Notes: a model not told the origin generated them from the sequence alone. Shown: positions 48,440 to 62,626, numbered from the stretch's first letter. The stretch is 64,000 bases of DNA from Hymenolepis diminuta (GCA_900708905.1 CAADRB010000001.1:3173852-3237851); one strand, 5' to 3'. Made by a program: numbers and translations.

Positions 48440-51400
48440 TGTGGCAGATGGATAGATAATCCTAAGAAACTATCAATAATAATTATACATATTCAAGTTT
48501 GTTAAATAGGTAAAAAGAACTTATTTTAGTATCGGGTAGACTTTTGGTTAGTGTCGGTTGTTATTATCACATTAAAAGCGTCATTAAGTTGATCACTTGT
48601 GGGTTATTATCTTAATCATTATCACAAGTGCGCTTTATCCAACTACTGGAGTAATTTACGTTGTTTTCAATTACGTATCCCCCTTGGTTTTTTTTAACAG
48701 TTTTGAACATAAATGAATCTGAGGACTTTATTCTTCAATGGCTTTTTAAATCAAACAGCACATGGTATTAGACAGTGATCAGACAGAGGCAGATTCACTC
48801 TATCGGCCTTGTGCGTGCGATCTTGGGTTTTCAGGAACGAGAAGAAGGTGTTGAACTCATCATTGCTACTTCGTTAGATAAATGGTACCAATTAAATCTT
48901 CAGATATACTACCTATCGAAGGCTTAATTCAAAACCTTCTCTTTATGTTGCTAGTAGAAGCTTAAAGGGGAAGTCCGCTTCTGAGATAGTTTATCCGAAA
49001 TTCTATATTCCCATAGGGAAAAGAAAGGATTGATTTGAAATCAGGTCGAATGCTATAGTTACAGCCTCTCACAAGAAGAACATTTGATATTATTTTCTTT
49101 AGATTCTGGAGAAGTTCATTGCGTTCTGAATTTAACTTCTCTTTTTCTTGAGGAAATAGGATATTAGGTGGGTTACAGTAAATGGTATCGAATATGATGT
49201 TACTGAATTGAAGTTCTGTCATTCTGTCTGACTGTTTGCACTAAAGGAATTGAAATCTTACGCTCATTTTAGAATAAGATATTTCTTTGGAAGATGACCC
49301 TGCGTCTGCGAATTTTCAATTTTGAGATAGAGCAATGATTTGGACAATTTGAGAAATTTGAGCTGAGAGGGAATCTGATTGAATTTAATTTTTACGATGA
49401 TTTTTCAACCATGTATAGATAGCCTTTTCAGCTGGCAAAGGTGAGTGAATCGGAAATCCTGGTGAGGAACAAAAATGGATGCTTTTCATCGAAAAATAAG
49501 ATGTTTTAGTCAGTTCATTTTCACTCACAAGTAGCAAGTAAAGGCTTTGGGGTTTATATTATGTTCAAGCAAAGAAAGAATAGAATTTGTACTTAATTCT
49601 TTTGATATATTCGGGTAAGTGCAAACTTATTGTGGTCATTTAATTACATTTTGATAGCATTATTAGAGAAATATGAATACTTTTGAAGTTATAAAAATGA
49701 TGCCTTGAAATAATTTAATATATCATAAGGATAAAAACATTTATTTAAATAATTATAGAAAGAATTTGCAGGACATTGATTGCGGAAATTTTTAGGTTTT
49801 ATTTTTATAATCGATAAATCAATTTTTTTGAATAAATTTTGATTATCAGATCAATATAATTCTCTTTGTACAATGTAAAATAGAGCCATCTTATAAGCTG
49901 CAGATTTTGTTTACATTTTGCTAAATATAACATATAAATATTCATATTTTTTCGTGATAAAAATACGATCACAGCGCAGACAATATTTGAGCATTGATGT
50001 CTCCATGAAGGGAAAAATTTGAAAGCGTTAATTTTGTCACTTATATGCGCTAATTTGCATTATTAATGTGGAATAGAAATATTTTTTCACTTTTAACATT
50101 ATTTAACATCCAGTTTCAAAATTTGCATTTAATATGGTGAGTAAGTGAAATTATAAGAAAACTTTTTCCGTGATCTTTTTTCTAGTTCTTGAGTTAAAAA
50201 CTTTGATATAACTGGCCATTTTAAATAAATAACTTTTAAGAAAACAAACAGAAGAATAAACTGGAAAGCAGACTAGACCGGCGTGGTGCGAGCAGATAGT
50301 AAAAGAAAGCATATACCTAGATCCACCAGTTTGAATAAACTGAATGGAGGATAAATATTTATAACCATTAATTGGCTGGAGCCCTGATTTTTAAGTTACT
50401 ACTTTTTAATGACCTTATTAATGACACAATAATTGAGCTATCTTGAATGTGACATAATAGAGTTCAATTGAGTTCAGTCAATATCAACTCAATTTTTAAA
50501 CTGAAATTAAAATTCGATTAATATCAGTTTATTTGCCTACATTCCCTCGAGTATAGTTCATTTGAATTCACTTAAGAGTTGCAATTTTAACAAATCTTAA
50601 GATTCACTGGCAACAGAAATGAATAAATTTATCAATATGTTGTATCTAGAGATGTATCGGACAAAAATGTACGGGTTTCAAATTCCTGTTCAATAAGTAA
50701 AGAGGTTAGTGAAACTCAATATTTACCATTCGTCCATTAAGGCGTCCTCATCTTTAAATTTGATTTTTTTCTTCGTGAAGAAAGACCGATTTTCTTTGCA
50801 TTTCGTGCTCTGATTTCGGAAGAACCACAGAAAATTTATATTCACATGCAAAAAATAAGAGGTTTAGTTGCATGTTCAATATTTTTATTACAAAAGTGTT
50901 ATATGAGATTTTCTTTACGCTCACTGAGTTCACCGATATAAGATCCGATGTCTCTTCTTCAAATTATTAAAACAACTTTAAGAAATGAAGTTTAATTACA
51001 TAAAACGTAGCAAGTGAGTAGACAGAGGGGGGCAGAATAAACTTTGCATGTTATTCATTTTCTATGAATAATATGTAATAATAATAAAATCAACGAATTT
51101 ATCAACAGAAAACATCCGAACATGGAAAGCAGCAAATTAAAGAGTAAAAGTCGATGAACCGAAAAATTCTTCCATCATTAAATTTTTAACTTTACAATTG
51201 GCGCATTTTTAATGCTCAAATATTCGAATTCGCGAAATATTCTCCTACTTGCTGAATGAAGCTTCGTTCACGAGCTAATATCTTTATCGCCGGTTCATAA
51301 TATTGATCAGTTGTTTTTGTAATTCAAATAGAATTTGTTATTTCGGCACCAGCTCAGCTTATTTAAACATGACCTTGACATTATTTCTAATAATAACATA

Positions 51401-52080
51401 AACATGGATTAAAAATAATAACATTTTTATACATCTCATTTAGCGGGTATATCGTAATATTAGAACAATGCAAATGTTCATATGATATTTGATAAATAAG
51501 TGCACTCTAGCTCCGAAACAAAATAACACGCTGCAATAAATGGAATGATGGAAGTCATTGCGTTATGGCGGCACATAATATGATAGAAATTTTTGTGATT
51601 GTCAAAATGATAATAGATAATAATGATATTATTGATACTTTTTGCAAAATTTTATTCATTTTTAGCCTGTTTTGAGCGAAATATAATTCAATAACCTCCC
51701 GTCATGCCAAAGAGTACATATTCATTCTTTAAATTTTTTCTGAATTTTAAATATCCGATTTACAAAGATACTAATTAAAAAAATGAGTTGAGAAGTAAAA
51801 ATAAGTACAAAATATTCCACAAAGCACATTCTTACTTTTGCATAATCATACCTATCCATAGTAAGCAAAATGTTCTTCAGATTTCAATATTAATATATTT
51901 GATAAAAGCATTAATTCATCACCGGTGCCCTAACACACCTTTCTACACGCAGAGTGATTCCACAAGTATGTAAGTTTGCAAAAATATCTGGGCTGGGATT
52001 AGCGATCAGTCGAGATAGGCTAAAACAACACAGTTAGGCAGATAAAAGCAAGTGAGGGATCCAATTAAAGGAAGAACAGT
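48440..52080. other. Intergenic region between E2 and PDLIM-like gene 1
   Basis: AT-rich. The E2 transcript may end near ATTAAA at 48571-48576. On the minus strand, AATAAA (TTTATT at 51651-51656) is a candidate polyadenylation signal for PDLIM-like gene 1. The minus-strand frame at 48962-49222 is Lys/Glu-rich but has no recognisable motif. No other gene seen. Confidence 0.5.
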
Positions 52081-52083
52081 TAA

Positions 52084-52938
52084 TCACTTGTACATCACTC
52101 CAGCCTGCATTCCTTGATTGGGTGGTGGGGCCGCTTTCCTTGCATGGGGTTCACAGTAAAGTGTCTCGTTAATATAGAAGTATCCCACGTTACGAAGATT
52201 AGTTCCACAGACAGAACATTTCAAGCAATCTGGGTGCATAGGAATCGAGCCATGGACTTTCACCATAACACCGGCAATTGGACCACCGCAGGAACCACAA
52301 ATCAACTTTGGGGTTCCACCACCGGGTGATGTGACCCCAGTTTGAAAAAGAGCGTTCTCAAAAGATGCGGTTGCATTTCTTTGAGAATAGAGTCCCATGG
52401 GTGAGTTATATTCCGAGTGAAGAATACGGTGAGTTCTTCCCTCCTGATTACGAATGACCACTGACTGACCGGGTAATGGAGCTTGTCCAAAAGGCACTGG
52501 ATTAACATTATGAGAAACACCAATAGGAGGTGTATAAGTTGTCGCAAAGGCAGACTTCAAATTGGCCTGCCCATTATCTATAACTCCATGAATAACCGAT
52601 TCTTCAACTTTTGCTGACATAGGCTGAATGATAGCTGAAGCAGTAGTTGTTTTAAACTGTGATGGTGCACCTCTACGTTGAACAAGAATCTCAAAGTCAT
52701 TACTAGAGCGAATAATTTCCATTTTAGCCTGTTCATGAGTAAGATTTCGAGTGTCTGTTCTGTTGATACGAAGGACACAATCTCCTCCCCGAAGTCCACA
52801 TCTTTCAGCTACGCCTCCCGGGGTAATACGTTGAATGTTCAACGGATGTCCGACATCTACCCCTCCTTCAAGACGAAAACCCCAGGGAACAGAACTATCA
52901 GGACGGATGAGTTTGAGTGTCAATAGCTGTCCTGCCAT
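52084..52938 (-). CDS. PDLIM: PDZ-ZM-LIM (ALP/PDLIM-type) protein 1
   Basis: 284 residues, one exon. PDZ domain at about 5-90, with the PWGF carboxylate-binding loop (18-21) and the ITPGGVAERCGLRGGD core. ZM motif YNSPMGLYS at 177-185. One LIM domain at 214-265 with the full zinc set Cys214, Cys217, His235, Cys238 and Cys241, Cys244, Cys262, His265. This order and single C-terminal LIM are typical of ALP/PDLIM proteins, which bind alpha-actinin through the PDZ and ZM parts and act at Z-discs, dense bodies and actin bundles. I start at MAGQ: 40 more in-frame codons lie upstream, but they include a likely splice acceptor (TTTTTGTTTAG, minus strand, about 15 codons before this ATG) and are not PDZ-like. 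The paralogue also starts at this point. The acceptor suggests a 5' untranslated intron or a trans-splice site. Confidence 0.93.
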   Translation of the reverse strand: MAGQLLTLKLIRPDSSVPWGFRLEGGVDVGHPLNIQRITPGGVAERCGLRGGDCVLRINRTDTRNLTHEQAKMEIIRSSNDFEILVQRRGAPSQFKTTTASAIIQPMSAKVEESVIHGVIDNGQANLKSAFATTYTPPIGVSHNVNPVPFGQAPLPGQSVVIRNQEGRTHRILHSEYNSPMGLYSQRNATASFENALFQTGVTSPGGGTPKLICGSCGGPIAGVMVKVHGSIPMHPDCLKCSVCGTNLRNVGYFYINETLYCEPHARKAAPPPNQGMQAGVMYK

Positions 52939-52977
52939 TTGACTCTTCCGACAATTAGATGGCGAAGTGGCTAAACA

Positions 52978-52990
52978 AAAATGTATGTTA
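52978..52990 (-). promoter_or_regulatory. Probable 3' splice acceptor upstream of PDLIM-like gene 1
   Basis: On the minus strand ATTTTTGTTTAG is followed by CCACTTCGCC and the MAGQ start codon about 35 nt further on. It looks like an acceptor for a 5' untranslated exon or, in flatworms that trans-splice, a spliced-leader addition site. No matching donor was sought in detail. Confidence 0.4.
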
Positions 52991-55276
52991 GAAAGAATGT
53001 ACGTGCTACTGCGTGTGAACTGGGGAAGAGTGAACGTGTACGCCTTGGAGCCAATCAAATTGCGTCCTTTTTAGTGTCAATAATTCGCCATTTGTCTGAA
53101 TGCCGGAATAAATTTTGTAGGTTAAATGTGAGACATTATTTGTTTCACTGTGATATTTGGCCACTAGTATGACCAAACATTCTAATATGTCACAAATCAC
53201 CCTATTTAACTTAATTTAAATTCAAACGAATTTTTGTCGGCATTTCAATGTTTAGTCTATTTCGAAATCTAGTCCCGGGGATCTTGGAAAATTTTTCCTA
53301 TTTTATGTGCTCATATATTAATACGATGCTAGCCTATATCATTCTCTTAGCGCCTTAATTATTATAAATTCTAAAAAAACAATTACCCGATAAGATTTGA
53401 AAAATTTCAAACCATGAATCCAACTAACAAATAATGAAATTTGTATATTAAAGGTTAGAAGACGAAGTGGTGAATAATCAAATAAAGTAAAACTCTTTTG
53501 GTGCCCTGCAATTAATAATTCCATAAGATCCCCCAATATTAAAACCCGTATTAAACTGCTTTGATGTTCCTTGTGTTTGAATGTTTTCACATGAAAATAA
53601 ACCGTAAATTTGCATTCCTTACCATGGGTCCTGATAATAAATGCGGGTCAATCAAATAAAATTTTTCTTTTTTTCTAAATTTAAGTTAAATGCTAATAGT
53701 TGAGAATGATATAAACTTTAGTAAGTTTCACTAAATTATATTATATATTTAAAACTTGATATATTAGATTTTTTAAGCTTTTACTAAAGTGAATGCGATT
53801 TTCAAGTCTTCATGCAAGTTCTATTTAATAACGAATTAAAAAATTAATCATTTCGTTTGCACAAATTTATACTTGTATTAGCCGAACGACAAATAATTTT
53901 CTACTTAAACCGGAGAAACAAATGCTTTTAAAATTAACATATTATGCCAAAGCAAGAAGAAATTACATACCGACAAGTGATCCAAATGTGTTATAATTTA
54001 GAACTATATGAATCAAATTTCATCAACAAACTATTTAAAGCTTCAGAAGGAAGAAGAAATGCTGTTCGAGGGATAACATTTAAACTAGACAGAGGAGTGA
54101 CACTGAATTCTTAAAGTAGCAATCTGTTAGTTGAAGTTGTAAACGTGACTTGCGTTAATTCTACGGAAGAAGATTTATGACAAAGCGAATTTAAGTTTGG
54201 TAAACTGAAGTACAAATGTATGCTAGATCATTTATACATAAAAAGTACAAATTCAACTTCATTAAATGTAATTTGAATGCAATTATCAACCGGACGTTTG
54301 CTTTTGAATAAAAAGGAAATATCTTGGTAGCTTCGGAATGAAAAATTAATGAATAAAATAAACCACTTGATTTTTTGTTGAACATTCTTCGATATATCCA
54401 AATATATGAATCATATAAAATTCTGATAAGAATAAGAATCCTGACTCAACCATGGTTCATTTTTAACTTAATCTCTTAGCATAATGAATCTCTAAATTTC
54501 ATAAAACGAAACCAGTTAACAATTTATAACCATTGGAAGTATCTGAACTCGAAGAAAATTAAATTAATCCGGGATGTATAAATTCCGTGCTTCTGAATCT
54601 TACCCGCATGCTCTTGCTTGACTTTAAGTCCGCGGCGCCCAAATTCTATCGACTAAGTTGATGAATGACGCTGAGTACATTCATCTCCACAAAAATATAT
54701 TGTTAAACATATTATATTAATATATTAATAAAATATTCACTTAAAAATCCTTATATAGAAATAGAGATATATTGCCTTATGCCTTCACTCATTCAATATC
54801 TTGATTTTAGTTTCGTAACGTTTGTTATTTCTATATATTTTAAAACATTTGATAAACAACTTTGCCATCTTGTAGAGAAAATGCAATTAAATAGGCTTTA
54901 ATACAAGATAATAACTGATTTCAGACCATCTCCATAGGATATAAGGAGTTTAACGAGTGGACCCCGTTTTATCTCACGGATTGTCGAAAAAATGCTCGCC
55001 CTGACGTAAGACTTTAACTTAAACGGAATTCATATTTTAAAAAAATTTTTTTTTCAAGTTGTTAGATATACTTGTGGAGTTCAAAACGTCTAGTTTAGCT
55101 GACTTAATTTTTTACCCTTATTCATTTTAGTGGCCTTGGACAATTGTAGGATTATGTGGTGAGTTACTTTCACATCCGCGTCCTTTGTCTCATTCATTTC
55201 AAGCTCATTCCTCATGTGACTGTCTTTATCACTATTGGCGCGCCTTCATTACGTTTGCGTCAATCATGCGCACCTC

Positions 55277-55299
55277 TCATTCATATATATATATATATT
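55277..55299. repeat. AT microsatellite
   Basis: Run of alternating A and T (TATATATATA...) in intergenic DNA, shortly before an A-rich run. Confidence 0.6.
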
Positions 55300-56862
55300 A
55301 GCCAAAAAAAAAAGTATATTCCATTCGCTAAATAAAGACCTGTCGTACCTTGTCATTGCATGTTTGATCCCCGCTTAATTCATGCATTCAGGTAGCACCT
55401 GAAATAAAATTTTCTGTTTAATTCTCTTATTTAATAAATTTTGGACGTTTTTCAATCCTTTTAAATTCCGTCCTTTGATTTCAGTACTCTGAAATTCTTA
55501 ATACTGCTTCTGCTAAAGTAGTAAGAGAGAGAAAATCCAAATTTTTCAAACCTTCTTAGGGATAACTCAAAATACAGCAGATCATATGTGAATCTGTATT
55601 TGATCCAGAGTCTTTCGTGCATAAATGGTTAGGACAACATCATTTTAGTAGAAAAGTGAAATAGTAAAACATTTTTTCTTGTTGAAGGTTGTTATCTACA
55701 CATATTTCACAAAAGTAGTTAGTGAGATCTCAATAAAATTTGCCCAGATTTGGCCTTTTTACACAATTTGGGGTAGTTTTTATAATGTAAGATAACAATT
55801 GTCCTAAGTATATCAAACATTGTGGTATGCAGGAACAGCTACCCTATGAATTTGCCCTCATAACTAACTGCCGTTGTCAAAAGGGCAATGCACATACTAA
55901 GAGGCAGTTAATTATAACCGTAAGCTTTGATGCAGTGATTGTTTACATTTAATTTGAATAAAGTTTGATTGTTCCAATCACCCGAATAAAACTGTAATCG
56001 CATAAAAAGTTTTGAGCTTTTTGAAGCACTGACATAGTGTGCTAGTTGTTCGATACTTTTGCATTTGAGTCGGTCGCGAGAATTTTCTAAACATTTTTGA
56101 AGAGCTTTAGCATAAAGTTACCCTTCTTGTGGTTGGGATTCATGTTCAAAGTTGGCTCTAAGACTTGCACGCAAATCTGGAACTGTGATGGCCTACTGCT
56201 CCCCAAAGTTTCATTTAGAATTTTCTGATATCTTAGGATTTTTGAAGGTCAGATCTGCAAAGGGTCAGAGTTTTGAGAGTTTGATAATTATTGGGAGTTG
56301 AAAGTAGGAGAGGGTACTGGAGCTGGGTAAAGAGACTTGAATGTAGAACAAGAAGAGCCGAATTAATTTGTCCCTGATAGTTCATCTTCATTAGCTGAAA
56401 CCATCGTTCCGATATGACCAACCAGGTTGGTGTCGCTGAGAATATAGACGGAATAATGGACGATCGAACGATAAAGGAGAGCTGTTGAATTTCACCAACG
56501 ATAAAATATAAATTAGTCGTCAGAGTCAGTAGTTTTAAGAGGATTAATCTTAGGGATTTTCGAATTTCTGCTGGGCTATCACTCCCGCAAATCCTTTCAA
56601 TTCTCACCATGCAGAAAGATGAAAAAATACCTTTAGTTTGAGAGCCTTATTTACAACAGAGATAAAACTCAGGAGGGAGATAGAGACTGTTCTAAAAGTG
56701 GAACACAAAAGGTCCAAATGTCAAAGTTTATTGGGCAAACCACGATGAGAATTCAAGAGATTAAGAAGGAGATGTGGGATAAAGCAGACGAGAGAGTAGT
56801 GTAGAAGCCGGTAAATGACAAGCCTGTGTCTGCAACTCTCGCCCCTCCCCTAACTGTGAGTG

Positions 56863-56870
56863 TATAAAAG
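56863..56870 (+). promoter_or_regulatory. TATA-box-like site with C-rich upstream element
   Basis: TATAAAAG followed by GGGGGAG and preceded, about 20-35 nt upstream, by CGCCCCTCCCC. In this AT-rich window the combination of a consensus TATA box with a GC-box-like element is striking. No open frame or known RNA follows, so it may drive a noncoding transcript, belong to an old element, or be chance. A weaker parallel (TATAAAAGGAGCG) occurs at 8534. Confidence 0.3.
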
Positions 56871-57293
56871 GGGGAGTAATATAATTTAACAGAAAAGGAT
56901 ATTATAAACAGACGGAATGGTTTCAAGCATCGCCGATCGGGAAAAATTTACAATAGCATCGTTTATTCAAGGGGCACTTAACAAGCTTATTCCGTCAATT
57001 AAAGCAAACCACCTAAGGACACATGATGGTTCTCTACGGGGAATTTGAATTGGCAACAAGGTGAGATACTTCAAGCAAAACTGTGAGGCTGGGGTAACGG
57101 GATCCCAGAGATTACTGTAGACTTAGATAAAAATTCTGTAAACACATAAGGACTCAAGTGCTCGCCTGCTTATGCCTATTTGAGGTTTACTCAATGAAGA
57201 TACGCAGAACGCATAGTAGTCTTGGTGATTACGGGAATTCAGATATTTAATCATACGTATTTGAATTTGCATTTCAGGGAAATAAATTTGTAA

Positions 57294-57340
57294 ATTATAT
57301 ATATAATATATATACATATATTATATATAGATATAATAAA
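57294..57340. repeat. AT-rich microsatellite
   Basis: Interrupted TATATA runs, self-complementary over much of their length. Confidence 0.6.
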
Positions 57341-60300
57341 TGTACTGAAATGATCAAAACAAAAATATCATGAAAATTACATTATTATTTATTTTGAACT
57401 TCTATTAGGGATCAGTTATTTATTTAGCAATAACAAAATATGTAACGATATTTAAATCAACAAAAGCCAGTAACGATTATTTAAATTATTTTCATCCCAT
57501 CATTTTGTATGAAATTCTTTGTGCCATGCAGCTGGGATTGATTAGTAAGATATCCTCAAACAGAAGGTTTATTGTTTGAAGGATTTGAAATGAGAGTAGA
57601 GGGCACAGTGAGAGGAGGTAAAAGGTAAATATATTAATGGAAATCGGAGAAAAGTTAGATTACACGAGGGTGTTTAGAGGTTATGAGCTTAGAGTTCCAC
57701 TTGGAGTTTGTGAGTAAAGTATTAAAATTAAGAAACTGAATAGGAGGAGAGTTGTGTCTAACGAGGGCTTGAATTCTCCTTCAAATTTGATGGATATGTC
57801 ATTTAATGCGGGGCGGTAGTATCTTATTCATTAATAGCGATTCTGATTATCAATAAGGTGCCTAAAGCACAAAATATGTATTAAAATTAATTAAGTACTT
57901 TAATTAAGAAGTTGTACTAAATATACGATTTCAAAAAGACATTTATAGGTAAACATGTTATATTAACATAAAAATCGGAAGCTAATTATGGAACTCGTAC
58001 ATCTTTGTCGTAAAAAAACAAATAATTTTAGTTTACTTCAAGCTACAAATTTTGACCCATTCTTCTTAATGCTTTCATGAAATTATTGTTTGAAGCAGAT
58101 TGTTATTGTTAAAACAGAGTAAAAAAGTCTTGACTTTTTCAAAGTTGAAGATTTGTAGCTATTTGCATTTTCTTAACCTCGTGTTTCTCAAGACTCTCGA
58201 CATTCGCATGACAGGAAGACAGGACATTTCGAGATTTACAAATTTAAAGGAAGGGACAAAAAGTGCGCTTATCTGACTTATGATGGCACAAGAATGACAC
58301 AAAATTACATCTAGGACAGCGAAGAATGTGGAATGCTTATTTTAAATTTAATGCGTTTTATAAAATATAAACCAATTCAGCAATTAACAATTTGTATTTC
58401 TGCAGAAATTCGTTCTATTTTGCCTTGATTCAGTGGTGAAATTGATGAAAAGAATAAAGTTCTTGCCGATTAGATCAATCTTGATGAAAATCCAAGAAAA
58501 ATTCGAATAATATATCGCTGAATTTAATCGAATGCTCAATTAACTGTGGAACTCATTGACGCGTTTATCCTCTTTTATAAATAGAACTGGACCAATTTTA
58601 CTTGTGAAATATAAATTACTCAAGTAAAAATTTTTCACTATTCTAGAATCATCTGTACATGATGAAGGTCCGTCAATTAAAACCCTAAACGAAATCAATG
58701 TACTCACAAATTTGTCCTTTTTTGGTATCATACTTTCTTCATATCACAATACCAAGATAGCAATGGCATGAATAACCGAAAAATCAGGTTCCATTGTGTC
58801 AATATAATGAAATTCTGAATAATTTTCTTAAGTACTTGTTTAAACAACATTTAATGAACATGCTTCTTGAATGAATATTAAAGCTTGAATGATACTTCCA
58901 TGTCTTCCTATTTCTAAGCGTAATAAAGTTTGATTTTAACTTTTAATTTTGTTTTTTTTTATATGGATTTTACAACAATTTATAGCTGTTTAAAACTAAA
59001 TCAATTATTTTATAGAATATAGGTTACTTTGAGTTTCAAGAACCTTATTTCAGTTAGGAATGTGTCAGTCAAAGATAGATATGCTAGAGTACTTAATAAC
59101 GTCTACTTAATATATTCTCTGTGTGATGCCTTCATGCTAAATTTCATTTCTATTTGAGTTCCAAAAGAGTAATATTCCCTGGTAGAATCAAACATATTTA
59201 TTAACTATTTATTCTTGCTCTGAAGCAGTTTGATTTCTCATCATTAGAAAAACTCGTTGGTTTATATTAACTGTAGCTATTTAAAATGCATTATTTGTTA
59301 TAAAAATTTTTTCGTTTCATGTTAGAGAGTGATTTAATTCTTAAACAAATTGAAGAGAGAAGTAACTCAAACAAAGTTATTTAATGGACTATTCAGAGTT
59401 ATATTTGTTATCATAATAAGACTATTTCAGTTTTACACCAAGAAGCAACGGTATCGTCATGTGTTAGATTTCAATAATTAAGTTCCTACTTAAAAACTTA
59501 AAGTAGCATTGTTGATAAAATACATAGCTTGAGTCACTTTATAGTGGAGGTGAAGGTAAATCTTTCTCTTAATACTATAAAGTTTACTTCCGTAAAAAAA
59601 TATACTTGAATTTTTGGGTATTTTTTAAAGTCGTTTGCTTCTAAAAGCTTTATTCTAACCCAATGAAATTTTTTGAATCTTCTTTGAAATTCCTTCAAAG
59701 AAAATCTACGAAAATTTTGCTATTCGTTGGTTTGATTGCCAAACGTGAACGGCTTCAGATGTTATAATATATTTTAATAAATTTTTAATTCTGTTTATTC
59801 TTTGTTAATTATAGGTGGCAGTTTTTAGCTGGGAAATCCTATTTCTTTAAAATTATACGTTGTCTGAAATTCCACTTATACATTTAAATTTTACTGATAT
59901 GGAAATTTTTGGTCCAGATCCAAAATTAGCATTTAATTAATAAAAATTTTTTCTTATGATTTAAGTAAAAATGTGCAAAACTTTAAAAAAGATTGCATAT
60001 CTGAAATATTTTTCGCAATCACTATTACGGAATTTTATAAAATGACATTTAGTTTCTCCCCGGAGTTTTTCATGAAAAGTAGGCAGACACACGGTAAAAT
60101 AATACTGAAAATCGAAATTGAGCTAATTAACTAAATTCATTACGTAAAAAATCTATAATAAAAACGGAGTAAGAATTTTTCACGTTTGTCATTATTCATT
60201 CTTAATCTCAGCTTACTTTCGTGCAATTTTACCAATTTCGTGTTCAGCTGCCTTCCTGCAATAAATTACTGTAAATTATTCAAGTTCCTGTAAATAACAC

Positions 60301-62618
60301 CATTTCAGAACATTGATCGACCCTCATTGAATGTTAAAAGTACTTCCCATTCATAAAATTTAGGCGAAAATGGTGGGTCCTATTTGTTTTAAAAAAGTCA
60401 TTTATTATCTTAGTGGATAATAAATGGTAGGATCATCTTTATTTGCCTCATTTTGGGAACCCTAACTTACAGTGATTCCATAATTGCTTGTTCACGAACT
60501 TCATATACAAGTGAAAGCAGAACAAAAGTATTAATTGAAAAATCATTTAGCAAAGCTGTTTAGGTACAAATAAATTTTATCGCATTTGTTTCTTATTATT
60601 TTACAACTAATTTATTTTAATAATAATTATTATAGGTCCATTAAAACTGACTTCTCCGAAGGTCGTTAGGATGCCATTGTTACAATGAAACATATAAAGC
60701 AAGTATTACCATAGAAGTGTACATTTTAGTAAAATGAATTTATGACATTATTATTAAAAGTTTATTTCGCATTCTTGTAGGCAGAGAGAGTTTATTTTTT
60801 GTGTTCTAATTTGTCGATCTTAGTGCATTTAGATCCCGATATATTCGATGAGATTAACAGTTGTTTATTTATACTAATTTGAGGGTTAATAATTTAAACT
60901 AATGAGCAACTGTTACTATTTGTTGGTTTGTTTTAGCAAAATGTCCGAAGACGCCAGTGAAGTAATTATTTATCCACTCAAATAAGCAATTTTTACAGTA
61001 AAGTCGAATAATCCCAAACAGTTCTCCTCTTTGGATAAAATATTCATAAGAAGACCTGGAGCTTTTGACCATCTGCCCAAATTCATTTCACTTCCAGCCA
61101 CATTCAGGCCTCTCATCTGGAATATTCTTCCCTGATATTATTGCACCTCGTATCTTCATAGAAAGTTATTATTCTAATTATTATGCTTTTTTAAACATTC
61201 CTCACCACAATTTTGCCAGACAATTTTATTTTTACACTATTCAATGGTCAGTAGTTATAAAGACTTATAAAGACAAAATTTACACCCAAATAATTTCCCT
61301 TGTAAGCCTAACAAAAAGACTGTCCACCTCCCCAAAATTCAAATCAGTTTGTTATTGAAAAGGCATTTTCACTATCTGTTCACGAAAGGGATTAAATTTT
61401 AACTTAAGAGCTCTGCTTTTATTTAATTTGAAATACAAAGAAGTAATTTGTTTACTAAATTTGATTTATGATGAAACTAAATAATAATATATATTGTAGG
61501 TCACGTTGAATGTGCTCTAGGGAGACCAGCTATGCTAAAATCATGTAGACTAGCATCGTCCTCTTATCTTGGAATTGTAAGACTAAAAATTCATATCGAT
61601 CAACCGGACAATGTTGATATCGTGCACATGAATCAGTAAAATTTTAATTTTCAAGTAGCAACCAAAAACAAACCATCAAATGCATAGTGTGAGGTACGAA
61701 TGTTTTACTACCTCTATTCTCATTAAGAATGCAATGTGTTAGTGACTGCTTGCGACGTCCCCGAGATTACAAGAAGTGACTGGATCAAATCTTAGTTAAG
61801 TATTTACAATAATAATTTCTTAAACAATCCTACTCCGGCAATGTATGTAGGAGCTTATTGGGCTTATCGTTGTTAAAAGGTCTCATGTGTTTAACAGGCA
61901 CGAAAAATACGTTAGAAGTTCTTAAAATGAACATATTTTCAGATAAGCTATCCATCTCTGCTCAAACTGTCTGTGGTAAGTAGACCATTGGAAAACATAA
62001 GACTGATATTTTTCCTCTCAACAGACTTATTCAGTCTCTATGTTTTAACAAATTAACAGTCGGTTGTTAAGAATAATCCTTCGCATCTGAAATAAGTTCC
62101 TCGCATGACATCTGTAGCGAACCCGTCGCAGTATAAAGAGGGTCGTAACTGTTATTGTCAGAGGGTCTTCGCACGATGTAAGGCATGATTAATAGTAAGG
62201 CGCCGCGTATTTGTCATTTTCCTTTTTATGCTATCAAAAGAATTCATTTAGACAAGGTGGTAAATTATTTTGTTGAACATATTCTTGTTATCATTTACCC
62301 CTATGCATTTTTAAACCGACATTAAAATCTGAAAACATTTAAAAACTTTAAATAAACTGCGGGGATTAAGAAGTGATGGGTATCTTTTGTGTTCAAAATT
62401 ACTGCTGATTATTTTCTCTGCTTGTTTACTTCTATTGCCTTTTTACTGATATTAGAAATTTAAAAGGGTATTTAAGAAGAAAGCATTAACTTGATCAACC
62501 ACATTAAATATCTCCTTTAATATACTCCTAGAACTTCGATGAACCAGCTTTCGCACAATTATTTTACAGCATGTTCATTTCACGTTTCACTGCTTCCTTC
62601 AATTTGCATAACAGAAAG

Positions 62619-62626
62619 TATAAAAA
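62619..62626 (+). promoter_or_regulatory. Possible TATA box of PDLIM-like gene 2
   Basis: TATAAAAA about 320 nt before the start codon at 62941. Such strings are common in AT-rich DNA, so support is weak. Confidence 0.2.

Larger units (their letters stand above)
53060..62600. other. Intergenic region between the divergent PDLIM-like genes
   Basis: About 10 kb, AT-rich, presumably containing promoters and any 5' untranslated exons of both genes. It contains AT microsatellites (about 55277-55299 and 57294-57340), a TATA-like site at 56863 and purine-rich stretches at 56640-56790 and 57590-57640. The longest open frame (minus, 56233-56610, 125 codons) has no motif I recognise. Confidence 0.5.

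Noticed and set aside
52939..53058. 40-residue N-terminal extension of PDLIM-like protein 1
   Set aside because: Not PDZ-like, crosses a likely splice acceptor, and is not matched in the paralogue.
56233..56610. 125-codon minus-strand open frame
   Set aside because: No motif, signal or splice support; kept only as context for a finding.
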